Numbered from the stretch's first letter, positions 27,484 to 38,519 are shown. The stretch: DNA of 64,000 nt from Pantoea sp. At-9b (GCF_000175935.2 NC_014837.1:682001-746000), one strand, 5' to 3'. Translations and numbers: made by a program. Notes: generated by a model from the letters alone, not told the origin.

Positions 27484-28260
27484 CTATTTCTGCTCGTGAC
27501 GCTTAAACACTAACTCGTTATCGCTGCTCTCTGCCGCCGCAAAGAAATAACCGTCCACATCGAATTTCTTCAACTGCTCCGGTTTGGTCAGGCGGTGTTG
27601 AATCACATAACGGCTCATCAGGCCACGCGCTTTTTTGGCGTAGAAACTGATCACTTTAAACTTGCCATTTTTCTCATCAAGGAACACCGGCTTAATTAAT
27701 CGACCGGCCAGTTTTTTCGGCTTGATGGCTTTGAAATATTCATCTGAAGCCAGGTTAATCAGCACCTCATCGCCTTGTTCCGCCAGCGCCGCGTTCAGCT
27801 TCTCCGTCAACAGATCGCCCCAGAAGCCGTAGAGATCTTTCGCCGCCGCGTTCGCCAGTTTGATCCCCATCTCCAGCCGGTAGGGCTGCATCAAATCCAG
27901 CGGACGCAGCAAGCCATACAAACCCGACAGCATGCGCAGATGCTGCTGGGCAAAGGCAAAATCTTTCTCACTAAAGGTTTCCGCCTGCAAACCGGTGTAG
28001 ACATCCCCTTTGAATGCCAGAATCGCCTGGCGCGCATTCTCCAGCGTGAAAGGCGGCTGCCAGTCGTTGAAGCGGTCAGCATTCAGATGGGCCAGTTTAT
28101 CGCTGATGCCCATCAGCGAAGCGATTTGTGCCGGTGACAGATCGCGGGCGACATCAATCAGCTGTTGTGACTTTTCTAACAGCGCCGGTTGGGTAAAGGT
28201 TTGTGTCGCCAGCGGGCTTTCAAAATCCAGAGTCTTGGCTGGCGAGATGACCATCAGCAT
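27484..28260 (-). CDS. yaaA: Peroxide-stress protein YaaA (UPF0246)
   Basis: 258 residues, same as E. coli YaaA. Conserved stretches of the family: [10 protein letters not shown] at the N-terminus, [39 protein letters not shown] and [13 protein letters not shown]. In E. coli it is induced by OxyR and limits intracellular iron and oxidative DNA damage; DNA binding with a new fold has been reported. Biochemical role remains partly open. It is convergent with thrC; yaaX, its E. coli neighbour, is missing. ATG at 28260. Confidence 0.93.
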   Translation of the reverse strand: MLMVISPAKTLDFESPLATQTFTQPALLEKSQQLIDVARDLSPAQIASLMGISDKLAHLNADRFNDWQPPFTLENARQAILAFKGDVYTGLQAETFSEKDFAFAQQHLRMLSGLYGLLRPLDLMQPYRLEMGIKLANAAAKDLYGFWGDLLTEKLNAALAEQGDEVLINLASDEYFKAIKPKKLAGRLIKPVFLDEKNGKFKVISFYAKKARGLMSRYVIQHRLTKPEQLKKFDVDGYFFAAAESSDNELVFKRHEQK

Positions 28261-28473
28261 GGTTTTGTCCTCGGTTTACCCCCAAGTTTTTCAGGGTATT
28301 AACGGAAAATTTGTTCGGCGAGTGTAGCAAAAAAGCGTGACGGATCGGCAAATCGTTCCCATTTGTCCGTGCTATCGGAAAGGGCACGTCGCGACCTTGC
28401 ACCATGGTTACCGCGTGATATTATCGCAACAGCCTTTTTCACCCTGACAGTCAACCTAAGAGAAAAGAGAACC

Positions 28474-29427
28474 ATGACGGACAAACTTACTTCCTTGCGT
28501 CAGCTGACTACTGTGGTCGCCGACACCGGTGATATCGCGGCAATGAAGCTGTATCAACCGCAAGATGCCACCACCAACCCTTCTTTGATCCTCAATGCCG
28601 CTCAAATTCCTGAATACCGCAAACTGATTGACGAAGCCATTAGCTGGGCGCGTCAGCAGAGCAGCAACAAAGAAGAGCAGTTACAGCTGGTTTCTGACAA
28701 GCTGGCCGTCAACATTGGTCTGGAAATTCTCAAACTGATTCCGGGTCGCATCTCGACTGAAGTCGATGCGCGTCTGTCTTACGACACTGAAGCAAGCATC
28801 GCGAAAGCGCGTAGCCTGATCAAACTGTATAACGATGCTGGCATCAGCAACGATCGTATCCTGATCAAACTGGCTTCTACCTGGCAGGGTATCCGTGCTG
28901 CTGAGCAGCTGGAAAAAGAAGGCATCAACTGTAACCTGACGCTGCTGTTCTCCTTCGCCCAGGCGCGTGCTTGTGCTGAAGCTGGCGTGTTCCTGATCTC
29001 TCCGTTCGTAGGCCGTATCCTCGACTGGTATAAAGCCAACACCGACAAGAAAGAGTACGCTGCGCACGAAGATCCGGGCGTGGTTTCTGTTTCTGAGATC
29101 TACAACTACTACAAACAACACGGTTACGAAACCGTGGTGATGGGTGCCAGCTTCCGTAACGTCGGCGAAATCATTGAGCTGGCCGGTTGCGACCGTCTGA
29201 CTATCTCCCCGAACCTGCTGAAAGAGCTGGCTGAGAGCGAAGGCGCTGTTGAGCGTAAACTGAGCTACAGCGGCGAAGTGAAGGCGCGTCCGGCGAAAAT
29301 GACCGAAGCCGAGTTCCTGTGGCAGCACAACCAGGACCCGATGGCCGTCACCAAACTGGCGGAAGGCATCCGCAACTTTGCCATCGACCAGGGCAAACTT
29401 GAGAAGATGATTGCTGAACTGCTGTAA
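28474..29427 (+). CDS. talB: Transaldolase B
   Basis: 317 residues, exactly as E. coli TalB. TIM-barrel enzyme of the non-oxidative pentose phosphate pathway transferring dihydroxyacetone from sedoheptulose-7-phosphate to glyceraldehyde-3-phosphate. The Schiff-base Lys132 is in [13 protein letters not shown]; Asp17 (VVADTGD) also matches. I place the start at ATG 28474 ([10 protein letters not shown]) after AAGAGAAAAGAGAACC; a start at 28363 would add 37 non-homologous residues. The last segment shows biased codon use of a highly expressed gene. Confidence 0.97.
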   Translation: MTDKLTSLRQLTTVVADTGDIAAMKLYQPQDATTNPSLILNAAQIPEYRKLIDEAISWARQQSSNKEEQLQLVSDKLAVNIGLEILKLIPGRISTEVDARLSYDTEASIAKARSLIKLYNDAGISNDRILIKLASTWQGIRAAEQLEKEGINCNLTLLFSFAQARACAEAGVFLISPFVGRILDWYKANTDKKEYAAHEDPGVVSVSEIYNYYKQHGYETVVMGASFRNVGEIIELAGCDRLTISPNLLKELAESEGAVERKLSYSGEVKARPAKMTEAEFLWQHNQDPMAVTKLAEGIRNFAIDQGKLEKMIAELL

Positions 29428-29539
29428 GTGATCGTACCGTGGCGGCACAGGTTGTCCGCCACGGCTTTAAGGTTTTCTCTCCCTTTCGCTTTGTATTATT
29501 CTTCTTTTTATCCCCCTCATGCACCACAGCGATAACTCT

Positions 29540-30127
29540 ATGGATACATTACGTATTGGATTGATTTCCGTTTCCGATCGCGCGGCGAACGGCATTTATC
29601 AGGATCAGGGCATTCCGGCGCTGGAAAGCTGGCTTGGCAGCGCATTGACCACACCGTTCACCATCGAAACCCGGCTGGTGCCGGATGAGCAGCCGATGAT
29701 TGAGCAGGCGATTTGCGAACTGGTGGATGAGCTATTCTGCCATCTGGTGCTGACCACCGGTGGCACGGGGCCGGCGCGGCGTGATGTGACACCCGATGCC
29801 ACCCTCGCCGTCGCCGACCGTGAGATGCCAGGCTTTGGCGAACAGATGCGCCAGATCAGCCTGCAATTTGTGCCGACAGCCATCCTGTCGCGTCAGGTAG
29901 GGGTGATCCGCAAACAGTCGCTGATCCTCAATCTGCCCGGCCAGCCGAAATCGATCAAAGAAACGCTTGAAGGACTGAAAGGGGAGGGCGGGGCCGTTAA
30001 GGTGCCGGGTATCTTTGCTGCTGTACCGTATTGTTTACAGCTGCTGGACGGGCCTTATGTCGAGACCGACCCGCTAGTGGTAGCAGCATTTCGGCCAAAA
30101 AGCGCGAGGCGTGAGACAAACGTCTGA
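29540..30127 (+). CDS. mog: Molybdopterin adenylyltransferase
   Basis: 195 residues, as E. coli Mog. MoaB/Mog fold with the conserved TTGGTGPARRDVTPDAT loop (starting near residue 71) that binds molybdopterin, plus DREMPGFGEQMRQ and LNLPGQPKSIKE. It adenylates molybdopterin before molybdate insertion by MoeA. Start at ATG 29540 (MDTLRIGLISVSDR), agreeing with E. coli; an in-frame upstream ATG at 29519 would add seven residues. Follows talB as in E. coli. Confidence 0.95.
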   Translation: MDTLRIGLISVSDRAANGIYQDQGIPALESWLGSALTTPFTIETRLVPDEQPMIEQAICELVDELFCHLVLTTGGTGPARRDVTPDATLAVADREMPGFGEQMRQISLQFVPTAILSRQVGVIRKQSLILNLPGQPKSIKETLEGLKGEGGAVKVPGIFAAVPYCLQLLDGPYVETDPLVVAAFRPKSARRETNV

Positions 30128-30240
30128 ATATCGCCGTTTTCAGGCATAAAATTCAGACGTACTGGTGTGGCAAAAAATTGACGGTATAGTAATCCTAACT
30201 TTACAACTAGATTTTTTTTGCCTCTGGATGCCGCTACGTT

Positions 30241-31551
30241 ATGGATTCGCTCGCAACTCGTCGCCTCAACCGACAGGATTATAAAACGCTGTCGCTGGCT
30301 GCCCTTGGCGGGGCGCTGGAATTTTACGACTTCATCATCTTTGTGTTCTTCGCTGCGGTGATCGGCGAACTCTTCTTCCCGGCGGATATGCCAGAATGGC
30401 TGCGTCAGGTGCAGACCTTCGCGATCTTTGCTGCGGGTTATCTGGCACGCCCGCTCGGGGGCATTATCATGGCGCACTTTGGCGACAAAGTTGGCCGGAA
30501 GAAGATGTTCAGCCTGAGCATCCTGCTGATGGCACTGCCAACGCTGGCGATGGGCGCGTTGCCGACTTACGCCAGCATTGGCATCGCCGCGCCGCTGTTG
30601 ATGTTGTTGCTACGCGTGTTGCAGGGCGCGGCGATTGGTGGCGAAGTCCCTGGCGCATGGGTGTTTGTGGCGGAACACGTGCCAGAAAAACGCGTGGGTT
30701 TTGCCTGCGGCACCTTAACCGCAGGGTTAACCGCCGGAATTTTGCTGGGTTCGCTGGTGGCGACCATTATCAATACCACGATGACCCCGGCGTCGATTGC
30801 CGCGCATGGCTGGCGCATCCCATTCTTTCTCGGTGGCGTGTTTGGCCTGCTGGCGATGTATCTGCGACGCTGGCTGCATGAAACGCCGGTGTTTCAGCAG
30901 ATGCAGCAGCGTAAAGCGCTGGCCGATAAATTGCCGCTGCAAACCATTCTGACGCAGCACAAACGCGGCATTGTGATTTCCATGCTGCTCACCTGGCTGC
31001 TCTCTGCCTGTATTGTGGTGGTGATTCTGATGGCACCCACGCTGATGCAAAAACAGCACGCCATTCCGGCGGCGCTCAGCTTGCAGGCCAACAGCTTTGC
31101 CACTGTGATGTTGCTGTTTGGCTGCGTGATCGCGGGCTGGCTGGTAGACCGCTTCGGTGCGGCGCGCACGCTGCTGGTCGGTTCGTTGCTGTTGGCTATC
31201 GGTAGCTGGAACTTCTTCCATCAACTCGGCAGTACGCCGGAGATGTTGTTTGCCTGGTATGGGCTGGCTGGGTTGAGTGTTGGCGTGGTGGGGGTGGTGC
31301 CGTTTGTGATGGTACGCGCCTTCCCGGCAGCAGTCCGCTTCACCGGTATCTCCTTCTCCTATAACGTTGCCTACGCGATTTTTGGTGGCCTGACGCCGAT
31401 CAGCGTGACCTTAATTATGCGTCTGACGCCGATGGCGCCGGCCTGGTATGTGCTGGCGCTGGCAGTGATTGGCTTTAGCGTGGGGATCTGGTTGTTGCGA
31501 GATAACCGACAGGAAAGCGTACAGTTTGAGGCCTCAATTCACTCGTCATAA
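30241..31551 (+). CDS. MFS transporter, metabolite:H+ symporter (MHS) subfamily
   Basis: 436 residues with about 12 transmembrane helices. The MHS/ProP-type signature is seen: GGALEFYDFIIFVFFA in helix 1, then ARPLGGIIMAHFGDKVGRKKMF between helices 2 and 3, RVLQGAAIGGEVPGAWVFVAEH in helix 4-5 region and WRIPFFLGGVFGLLAMYLRRWLHETPVF before the central loop. It should import an organic acid or related solute with protons across the inner membrane; the substrate is not readable. It sits between mog and satP, where E. coli has no such gene. A hairpin terminator follows. Confidence 0.85.
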   Translation: MDSLATRRLNRQDYKTLSLAALGGALEFYDFIIFVFFAAVIGELFFPADMPEWLRQVQTFAIFAAGYLARPLGGIIMAHFGDKVGRKKMFSLSILLMALPTLAMGALPTYASIGIAAPLLMLLLRVLQGAAIGGEVPGAWVFVAEHVPEKRVGFACGTLTAGLTAGILLGSLVATIINTTMTPASIAAHGWRIPFFLGGVFGLLAMYLRRWLHETPVFQQMQQRKALADKLPLQTILTQHKRGIVISMLLTWLLSACIVVVILMAPTLMQKQHAIPAALSLQANSFATVMLLFGCVIAGWLVDRFGAARTLLVGSLLLAIGSWNFFHQLGSTPEMLFAWYGLAGLSVGVVGVVPFVMVRAFPAAVRFTGISFSYNVAYAIFGGLTPISVTLIMRLTPMAPAWYVLALAVIGFSVGIWLLRDNRQESVQFEASIHSS

Positions 31552-31558
31552 CACCAGA

Positions 31559-31580
31559 CGCGGAGCCAACCGGCTCCGCG
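31559..31580. terminator. Hairpin between convergent MHS transporter and satP
   Basis: CGCGGAGCC-AACC-GGCTCCGCG, a 9-bp perfect stem between two convergent stops. No long T-run follows, so efficiency is uncertain. Confidence 0.6.
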
Positions 31581-31587
31581 TTGCGCT

Positions 31588-32154
31588 TCAGCGCGGCTGA
31601 CCAATCGGCAGCACAGTGCGGCCCCATTGTTCATTCAGCACTTCGCCCATCGCCAGATAGATGGCACTCCCGCCGCAGATCAGGCCGACCCAACCGGCAA
31701 TATGCACCAGCATCGTGTTATCCAGCAGATGCCCAATCGCCAGCAAGCCAAACAACACTGTCAGGCTGGCAAAGACAAATTGCAGCATGGTGGGGCCGGT
31801 CAGGGTGCCAAAGAATAAAAACAGGGTAAACACGCCCCATAACCCGAGGTAAGCGCCGAGGAAGTGACTGTCCGCCGCTTCCGACAGCCCCATTTTGGGC
31901 AGCAGCAAAATCGCCACCAGGGTCAGCCAGAAGCTACCGTAAGAGGCAAACGCCGTCAGGCCGAAGGTGTTGCCTTTCTTGAATTCCAGCAGACCGGCAA
32001 AAATCTGTGCCAGACCGCCATAAAAGATCCCCATCGCCAGGATGATGGTATCCATCGCGAAGAGTCCGGTGTTGTGTAAATTGAGCAGAATGGTGGTCAT
32101 ACCAAAGCCCATTAAGCCCAGTGGCGCAGGGTTCGCCAGAATGTTAGTACGCAT
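31588..32154 (-). CDS. satP: Acetate/succinate transporter SatP
   Basis: 188 residues (E. coli 188). Member of the GPR1/FUN34/YaaH family with the signature NPAPLGLMGFGMTTILLNLHNTGL at the N-terminus and six hydrophobic helices. It carries acetate and succinate with protons across the inner membrane. Start ATG at 32154. Divergent from dnaK, with 302 bp between, and convergent with the MHS transporter. Confidence 0.95.
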   Translation of the reverse strand: MRTNILANPAPLGLMGFGMTTILLNLHNTGLFAMDTIILAMGIFYGGLAQIFAGLLEFKKGNTFGLTAFASYGSFWLTLVAILLLPKMGLSEAADSHFLGAYLGLWGVFTLFLFFGTLTGPTMLQFVFASLTVLFGLLAIGHLLDNTMLVHIAGWVGLICGGSAIYLAMGEVLNEQWGRTVLPIGQPR

Positions 32155-32456
32155 AGTTCCTCAAAGGTCAGTCTCAATATCTGAATGTTGTGTTGGCCCG
32201 CCAGCCTGCAATGGGCGAAGGGGGCGCAGCATAATAATCAGCCAGTCCCTGGGCATCTTTGATCTGAGTGGGGAGAGATAATTAAAATTTTTTTAGTTTT
32301 AACCCTTGATGCGCTTCGAAGCGGCCCCATTTAGTTCTCATCGAGAGTTGTGGTGCAGGAAAAAAAGCCTGCTCAGGCAGTTGAAAGCGGCAAGATTTGA
32401 CCGCATCTCTGCTTCACAACCCAATTTGACAAAGAATTTAAGTGGGAGACGTTTAG
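32155..32456. other. 302-bp gap between satP and dnaK
   Basis: No gene seen. It contains the sigma-32 promoter of dnaK at 32305-32333 and an AT-rich stretch at 32278-32303; the roughly 120 bases after the promoter are the dnaK leader. The E. coli genes found here (yaaI, yaaW, htgA) are absent. Confidence 0.7.
32305..32333 (+). promoter_or_regulatory. Sigma-32 heat-shock promoter of dnaK
   Basis: CTTGATG (32305-32311) and CCCCATTTA (32325-32333) with a 13-bp spacer match the sigma-32 consensus CTTGAAA / CCCCATnT and are nearly identical to E. coli dnaK P1. The spacer contains a perfect 12-bp palindrome, CGCTTCGAAGCG (32312-32323). Confidence 0.9.
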
Positions 32457-34367
32457 ATGGGTAAGATTATTGGTATTGACCTGGGTACAACCAACTCTTG
32501 TGTTGCGATTATGGACGGCACCAAAGCACGCGTGCTGGAAAATGCCGAAGGTGATCGTACCACGCCTTCAATTATTGCTTATACACAAGATGGCGAAACT
32601 CTGGTCGGTCAACCGGCTAAACGTCAGGCGGTGACTAACCCGCAGAACACCCTGTTCGCGATTAAGCGCCTGATCGGCCGTCGTTTCCAGGACGAAGAAG
32701 TGCAGCGTGATATTAAAATCATGCCGTACAAAATTGCCGCAGCTGACAACGGTGATGCCTGGCTGGAAGTGAAAGGCCAGAAAATGGCTCCGCCGCAGAT
32801 CTCTGCTGAAGTGCTGAAAAAAATGAAGAAAACCGCGGAAGATTTCCTCGGTGAGCCAGTGACTGAAGCGGTAATTACCGTTCCGGCTTACTTCAACGAT
32901 GCACAGCGTCAGGCAACCAAAGATGCCGGCCGTATCGCGGGCCTGGAAGTCAAACGTATCATTAACGAACCGACTGCTGCGGCGCTGGCTTACGGCCTCG
33001 ACAAAGGTCAGGGCAACCGCACCATCGCGGTCTATGACCTGGGCGGCGGTACGTTCGATATCTCTATCATCGAAATCGATGAAGTTGATGGCGAGAAAAC
33101 CTTTGAAGTACTGGCAACCAACGGTGATACCCACCTGGGTGGTGAAGACTTCGACAGCCGTCTGATTAACTACCTCGTTGCGGAGTTCAAGAAAGATCAG
33201 GGCATCGATCTGCACAACGATCCGCTGGCGATGCAGCGTCTGAAAGAAGCGGCAGAGAAAGCGAAAATTGAGCTGTCTTCTGCACAGCAGACCGACGTTA
33301 ACCTGCCGTACATCACTGCGGATGCGACCGGTCCTAAGCACCTGAACATCAAAGTGACCCGTGCGAAACTGGAATCACTGGTCGAAGACCTGGTGGCGCG
33401 TTCTATCGAGCCGCTGAAAGTGGCGCTGCAAGACGCTGGCCTGTCAGTGTCTGACATCAACGACGTGATCCTCGTCGGTGGTCAGACCCGTATGCCGCTG
33501 GTTCAGGCTAAAGTGACTGAATTCTTTGGCAAAGAGCCGCGTAAAGACGTTAACCCGGACGAAGCGGTTGCCGTGGGTGCAGCGGTTCAGGGCGGCGTGC
33601 TGGGCGGTGACGTGAAAGACGTTCTGCTGCTGGACGTAACTCCGCTGTCTCTGGGTATCGAAACCATGGGTAGCGTGATGACTTCGCTGATCAGCAAGAA
33701 CACCACCATCCCGACCAAGCACAGCCAGGTGTTCTCAACGGCTGAAGATAACCAGTCTGCCGTGACCATTCACGTGCTGCAGGGTGAGCGTAAACGTGCC
33801 AGCGATAACAAATCACTGGGCCAGTTTAACCTCGACGGTATCCAGCCTGCACCGCGCGGCATGCCGCAGATTGAAGTGACTTTCGACATCGATGCGGACG
33901 GTATCCTGCACGTATCAGCGAAAGACAAAAACAGCGGTAAAGAGCAGAAGATCACCATCAAAGCCTCTTCTGGTCTGAATGAAGAAGAGATCGCGAAAAT
34001 GGTACGTGACGCTGAAGCTAACGCCGAAGCTGACCGTAAATTTGAAGAGCTGGTGCAGACGCGTAACCAGGGCGACCAGATTGCGCACAGCACCCGTAAG
34101 CAGCTGGATGAAGCCGGTGACAAACTGTCTGCCGATGACAAAGCACCGATCGAATCTGCGCTGAACGATCTGAACACCGCGCTGAAAGGCGAAGACAAAG
34201 CCGACATCGAAGCGAAGATGCAGGCACTGATGCAGGTTTCCAGCAAACTGATGGAAATGGCACAGCAGCAGGCTCAGGCGGGCGCAGCAGATGCTGGCGA
34301 CGCTTCCGCGAAGAAAGATGACGACGTTGTCGACGCTGAATTCGAAGAAGTTAAAGATAAAAAATAA
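32457..34367 (+). CDS. dnaK: Chaperone DnaK (Hsp70)
   Basis: 636 residues (E. coli 638). The nucleotide-binding domain (about 1-385) starts with [17 protein letters not shown] and contains [16 protein letters not shown] and [13 protein letters not shown]; then the linker (LLLDVTPL), the substrate-binding beta domain and helical lid to about 600, and the disordered tail ending EFEEVKDKK. It binds unfolded segments in an ATP cycle driven by DnaJ and GrpE. Transcribed from a sigma-32 promoter; ribosome binding site GGGAGA. dnaJ follows after 100 bp. Confidence 0.98.
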   Translation: MGKIIGIDLGTTNSCVAIMDGTKARVLENAEGDRTTPSIIAYTQDGETLVGQPAKRQAVTNPQNTLFAIKRLIGRRFQDEEVQRDIKIMPYKIAAADNGDAWLEVKGQKMAPPQISAEVLKKMKKTAEDFLGEPVTEAVITVPAYFNDAQRQATKDAGRIAGLEVKRIINEPTAAALAYGLDKGQGNRTIAVYDLGGGTFDISIIEIDEVDGEKTFEVLATNGDTHLGGEDFDSRLINYLVAEFKKDQGIDLHNDPLAMQRLKEAAEKAKIELSSAQQTDVNLPYITADATGPKHLNIKVTRAKLESLVEDLVARSIEPLKVALQDAGLSVSDINDVILVGGQTRMPLVQAKVTEFFGKEPRKDVNPDEAVAVGAAVQGGVLGGDVKDVLLLDVTPLSLGIETMGSVMTSLISKNTTIPTKHSQVFSTAEDNQSAVTIHVLQGERKRASDNKSLGQFNLDGIQPAPRGMPQIEVTFDIDADGILHVSAKDKNSGKEQKITIKASSGLNEEEIAKMVRDAEANAEADRKFEELVQTRNQGDQIAHSTRKQLDEAGDKLSADDKAPIESALNDLNTALKGEDKADIEAKMQALMQVSSKLMEMAQQQAQAGAADAGDASAKKDDDVVDAEFEEVKDKK

Positions 34368-34414
34368 TTGCCCCTGACCGGGCGCGACGGCTGGCCTGAC
34401 AGCCGTTGAAACCA

Positions 34415-34447
34415 GCACGGGCGTAGGAGATCTCTCCACGCCCGTGC
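34415..34447 (+). other. Long hairpin between dnaK and dnaJ
   Basis: GCACGGGCGT (34415-34424) and ACGCCCGTGC (34438-34447) form a 10-bp perfect stem; the loop AGGAGATCTCTCC can itself pair. It lies 21 bp before dnaJ without a T-run, so it is more likely an mRNA-stability or partial-readthrough element that lowers dnaJ relative to dnaK than a full terminator. Confidence 0.6.
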
Positions 34448-34467
34448 GATCATGTTAAGGGCAGAAG

Positions 34468-35610
34468 ATGGCGAAGAGTGATTTTTACGAGATCTTAGGC
34501 GTCTCTAAATCGGCAGATGAGCGCGAAATCAAAAAGGCGTATAAGCGCCTGGCGATGAAATATCACCCGGACCGTAACCCGGGCGATAAAGAAGCCGAAG
34601 CGAAATTCAAAGAGGTTAAGGAAGCCTACGAAATTCTGACCGACGCGCAAAAGCGTGCGGCCTACGATCAGTACGGTCATGCTGCGTTTGAACAGGGCGG
34701 CATGGGCGGCGGTGGATTTGGCGGCGGCGGCTTCGGTGGCGGTGCTGACTTCAGCGATATCTTTGGCGACGTATTTGGCGATATCTTTGGTGGTGGCCGC
34801 CGTCAGCGCGCTGCCCGTGGCGCCGATTTACGCTACAACATGGACCTGACGCTGGAAGAAGCGGTACGCGGCGTGACCAAAGAGATCCGCATTCCAACCC
34901 TGGAAGAGTGTGATGTCTGCCACGGCAGCGGTGCCAAAGCGGGTACCCAGCCGCAAACCTGTCCAACCTGTCATGGTGCAGGCCAGGTGCAGATGCGCCA
35001 GGGCTTCTTCACCGTGCAGCAGGCGTGTCCGACTTGTCACGGACGTGGTTCGGTCATCAAAGATCCGTGCAACGCCTGTCATGGACATGGCCGTGTTGAA
35101 CGCTCAAAAACCCTGTCAGTGAAGATCCCGGCGGGTGTTGATACCGGTGACCGTATCCGTCTGAGCGGCGAAGGGGAAGCGGGTGAGCATGGCGCACCGG
35201 CTGGTGATCTGTATGTTCAGGTGTCGGTGAAAAAACACCCGATCTTCGAGCGTGAAGATAACAACCTGTACTGCGAAGTGCCGATCAACTTTGCCATGGC
35301 CGCATTGGGCGGTGAGATTGAAGTGCCGACCCTTGATGGCCGCGTGAAGTTGAAAGTGCCGTCAGAAACGCAAACCGGTAAGTTGTTCCGTATGCGTGGT
35401 AAAGGTGTGAAATCGGTACGCGGTGGTGCAGTCGGTGACTTGCTGTGCCGCGTGGTGGTTGAAACGCCGGTTAGCCTGAATGACAAACAGAAAGCGCTGC
35501 TGCGTGAACTGGAAGAGAGTTTTGGCGGCCCGACCGGTGAGAAAAACAGCCCGCGTTCGAAGAGTTTCTTCGACGGCGTGAAGAAGTTTTTCGATGATTT
35601 AACCCGCTAA
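34468..35610 (+). CDS. dnaJ: Co-chaperone DnaJ (Hsp40)
   Basis: 380 residues (E. coli 376), all four classical parts in order: J domain (1-70, HPD at 33-35 stimulating DnaK ATPase), Gly/Phe-rich linker (about 75-105), zinc-binding domain with four CxxCxGxG repeats ([32 protein letters not shown]) and the C-terminal substrate-binding domains. Second gene of the heat-shock operon. A clear terminator follows. Confidence 0.98.
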   Translation: MAKSDFYEILGVSKSADEREIKKAYKRLAMKYHPDRNPGDKEAEAKFKEVKEAYEILTDAQKRAAYDQYGHAAFEQGGMGGGGFGGGGFGGGADFSDIFGDVFGDIFGGGRRQRAARGADLRYNMDLTLEEAVRGVTKEIRIPTLEECDVCHGSGAKAGTQPQTCPTCHGAGQVQMRQGFFTVQQACPTCHGRGSVIKDPCNACHGHGRVERSKTLSVKIPAGVDTGDRIRLSGEGEAGEHGAPAGDLYVQVSVKKHPIFEREDNNLYCEVPINFAMAALGGEIEVPTLDGRVKLKVPSETQTGKLFRMRGKGVKSVRGGAVGDLLCRVVVETPVSLNDKQKALLRELEESFGGPTGEKNSPRSKSFFDGVKKFFDDLTR

Positions 35611-35629
35611 GTCTTCGCGACTTACCTGA

Positions 35630-35657
35630 AAGCCAGCGCGATGCCGCTGGCTTTTTT
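35630..35657 (+). terminator. dnaKJ terminator
   Basis: AAGCCAGCG and CGCTGGCTT stem (9 bp), loop CGATGC, followed by T's to 35657. Confidence 0.93.
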
Positions 35658-35787
35658 ATTGCCCGATTCGGGCTAATCATTCGGTTTTTTCGAACCCGAC
35701 CTAATAAATAATCTGTTTTTTTCGATCTAATATTGTCGCTAAGCTAATCGCCTTTTCATTATTCGCTCTGCGACAAGGAACCTGGAC

Positions 35788-36960
35788 GTGAATATCAGAT
35801 TGAAAAAACTCCTCAACAGTGACGCTACCAGCGGCGTGGTGCTGATCATTGCGGCGGCAATTGCCATGCTGCTCGCCAACAGCGCCAGCACGCAGCAAGG
35901 CTATCTTGACCTGCTCAACATCCCGGTCGAGTTCCGTTTTGGATCGCTGGATATCAGCAAAAACCTGCTGCTGTGGATCAACGATGCGCTAATGGCGGTG
36001 TTCTTCCTGATGGTCGGTCTGGAAGTGAAACGCGAAATGGTGATGGGGGCGCTGGCACGCCGCGATCAGGCGATTTTCCCGCTCATTGCTGCGGTGGGTG
36101 GCATGGTGGTGCCGGGATTGTTGTTTCTGCTGTTTAACGCCGGTGATGCCGCCACACGTAGCGGCTGGGCGATCCCCACCGCGACGGACATCGCCTTTGC
36201 GCTGGGTATTCTGGCGCTGCTGGGCAGCCGTGTGCCGCCAGCGTTGAAGATCTTCCTGATGGCGCTGGCGATCATCGACGATCTGGGCGCTATCGTGATT
36301 ATCGCGCTGTTCTACACCAGCGATCTGTCGCTGGTATCGCTGGGGGTCGCGGCTGGTGCGATTGTGGTACTCGGCATTATGAATCTGCTGAATGTGCGCA
36401 ACACCGGCCTCTATCTGTTGGTCGGGCTGGTGCTGTGGACGGCGGTATTGAAATCAGGCGTGCACGCCACGCTGGCCGGAGTGGTGGTGGGCTTCCTGAT
36501 CCCGCTGGAGAAGAAGAATGGACACTCTCCGGCTATCCACCTCGAACATGCGCTGCATCCGTGGGTGCGCTGGCTGATTCTGCCGTTGTTTGCCTTTGCT
36601 AACGCCGGTGTATCGCTGGCCGGAGTGACGCCAGGCAGCCTGTTTTCGCTGTTGCCGCTTGGCATCATGCTGGGGTTGTTTGTCGGCAAACCGCTGGGCA
36701 TCACCCTGTTCTGCTGGCTCAGCGTTAAAACCGGGCTGGCGAAATTACCGGACAATACCTCGTTGCGGGATATCGCTGCCGTCGGCGTGCTGTGTGGCAT
36801 TGGCTTCACCATGTCGATCTTTATCGCCTCGCTGGCCTATGGCGAAGCTGCGCCAGAGCTGATCACGTTGGCGAAATTGGGCATTTTGCTGGGGTCGATT
36901 ATTTCGGCGGTGGTGGGGTATGTCCTGCTGTGGCAGCGTCTGCCGCGTAAGACGGTGTAA
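35788..36960 (+). CDS. nhaA: Na+/H+ antiporter NhaA
   Basis: 390 residues (E. coli 388), 12 transmembrane helices. The ion-binding aspartates are at 164 and 165 ([12 protein letters not shown]), with Asp134 in [10 protein letters not shown]. It exports sodium in exchange for protons, most actively at alkaline pH. Start is GTG at 35788, preceded by AAGGAACC. nhaR, its activator gene, follows after 23 bp as in E. coli. Confidence 0.97.
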   Translation: MNIRLKKLLNSDATSGVVLIIAAAIAMLLANSASTQQGYLDLLNIPVEFRFGSLDISKNLLLWINDALMAVFFLMVGLEVKREMVMGALARRDQAIFPLIAAVGGMVVPGLLFLLFNAGDAATRSGWAIPTATDIAFALGILALLGSRVPPALKIFLMALAIIDDLGAIVIIALFYTSDLSLVSLGVAAGAIVVLGIMNLLNVRNTGLYLLVGLVLWTAVLKSGVHATLAGVVVGFLIPLEKKNGHSPAIHLEHALHPWVRWLILPLFAFANAGVSLAGVTPGSLFSLLPLGIMLGLFVGKPLGITLFCWLSVKTGLAKLPDNTSLRDIAAVGVLCGIGFTMSIFIASLAYGEAAPELITLAKLGILLGSIISAVVGYVLLWQRLPRKTV

Positions 36961-36983
36961 TCCGGCAACGGGGGAGGGCGCAG

Positions 36984-37886
36984 ATGTCACATATCAACTA
37001 CAACCATCTGTATTACTTCTGGCACGTATGCCGGGAAGGTTCGATTGTCGGTGCGGCAGAGGCGTTATTCCTGACGCCGCAAACCATCACCGGGCAGATC
37101 AAGGCGCTGGAAGAACGTCTGCAAGGCAAGTTGTTCCGGCGGCAGGGACGCGGCCTGGTGCCGACTGAGCTGGGGCAACTGGTGTTCCGCTATGCCGACC
37201 GCATGTTTATGCTCAGCCAGGAGATGCTCGATATCGTTAACTATCGCAAAGAGTCGAACCTGCTGTTTGATGTTGGCATCGCCGACGCGCTTTCCAAACA
37301 GTTGGTGAGTCAGGTGCTCGAGGCGGCGGTGGTGGCGGATGAAAAAATTCATCTGCGCTGCTTTGAGTCGACGCATGAGATGCTGCTGGAGCAATTGAGC
37401 CAGCATAAGCTGGATATGATTGTTTCTGACTGCCCGATTGATTCCACGCAGCAGGAGGGGCTGTTTTCGGTGAAGTTGGGCGAGTGTCCGGTGAGTTTCT
37501 GGTGCTATGCACCCTGGCCGGAACAGGCTTTTCCTGCCTGCCTGGAGCAGCGGCGTTTACTCATTCCTGGCCGCCGCTCGATGCTGGGGCGTCAGTTATT
37601 GAACTGGATCCACAGCCAGGGATTGCAGGTCGAGATTCTTGGCGAGTTTGACGATGCCGCGCTGATGAAAGCGTTTGGCGCGCAGCACAACGCCATTTTC
37701 GTGGCACCCACTTTGTATGGTGAAGCGATCTATCGTGACGACGCCATTCGTGAAATCGGTCGATTGGATACGGTGATGGAGGAGTATCACGTGATTTTTG
37801 CCGAGCGCATGATCCAGCATCCGGCGGTACAACGCATCTGCCATCGCGACTTCAGCGCCTTGTTCAGCGGTGAACGACAGGCATAA
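36984..37886 (+). CDS. nhaR: LysR-type activator NhaR
   Basis: 300 residues (E. coli 301). N-terminal winged helix-turn-helix (about 1-65: [41 protein letters not shown] in segments), then the periplasmic-binding-protein-like effector domain. In E. coli it activates nhaA and osmC in response to sodium. Start ATG at 36984 after GGGGGAGGG, a strong ribosome binding site. Confidence 0.96.
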   Translation: MSHINYNHLYYFWHVCREGSIVGAAEALFLTPQTITGQIKALEERLQGKLFRRQGRGLVPTELGQLVFRYADRMFMLSQEMLDIVNYRKESNLLFDVGIADALSKQLVSQVLEAAVVADEKIHLRCFESTHEMLLEQLSQHKLDMIVSDCPIDSTQQEGLFSVKLGECPVSFWCYAPWPEQAFPACLEQRRLLIPGRRSMLGRQLLNWIHSQGLQVEILGEFDDAALMKAFGAQHNAIFVAPTLYGEAIYRDDAIREIGRLDTVMEEYHVIFAERMIQHPAVQRICHRDFSALFSGERQA

Positions 37887-37908
37887 AAAAACCGGCTTAG
37901 CGCCGGTT
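37885..37908 (-). terminator. rpsT terminator (shared with nhaR)
   Basis: ACCGGC-TTAGC-GCCGGT stem; on the minus strand it is followed by a T-run (complement of AAAAAAA at 37885-37891), so it is a strong intrinsic terminator for rpsT and a weaker one for nhaR. Confidence 0.88.
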
Positions 37909-37937
37909 CTTTCACAAAGCGATTAACAGACCGGCGA

Positions 37938-38222
<285 letters not shown>

Positions 38223-38248
38223 CTATATGGACAAATCAAAGGCCGAGG

Positions 38249-38277
38249 ACTATGCCTTTTGCGCCTTCTTTTGTCAA
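38249..38277 (-). promoter_or_regulatory. rpsT promoter
   Basis: On the minus strand TTGACA (38277-38272), 17-bp spacer, CATAGT (38254-38249), followed by the GC-rich discriminator CCTCGGCC typical of stringently controlled ribosomal genes. It resembles the E. coli rpsT P2 promoter. Confidence 0.85.
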
Positions 38278-38461
38278 TGGATTTGTGCAAATAAGCGCCG
38301 TTTTACAAACGACACCCGGTTACGTAATTGATGGCGCAAGATTCTACCAGCAACACCGCGCTGAATACAGTATTTCGCAACAAAATTCTTCAGATCTCCG
38401 CTAAGCCCCTGCCTGCACGCGGATTAAGCAGCAACAGAAGCAGGAAAGGCACGCAGACGGG

Positions 38462-38490
38462 TTAACCTGAACGCTATTCAAGGGTATAAT
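38462..38490 (+). promoter_or_regulatory. Candidate ribF operon promoter
   Basis: TTAACC (38462-38467), 17-bp spacer, perfect -10 TATAAT (38485-38490), 30 bp before the ribF start. Confidence 0.7.
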
Positions 38491-38519
38491 CCGCCGATTT
38501 CCACCGGTTTGAGTCAGCC

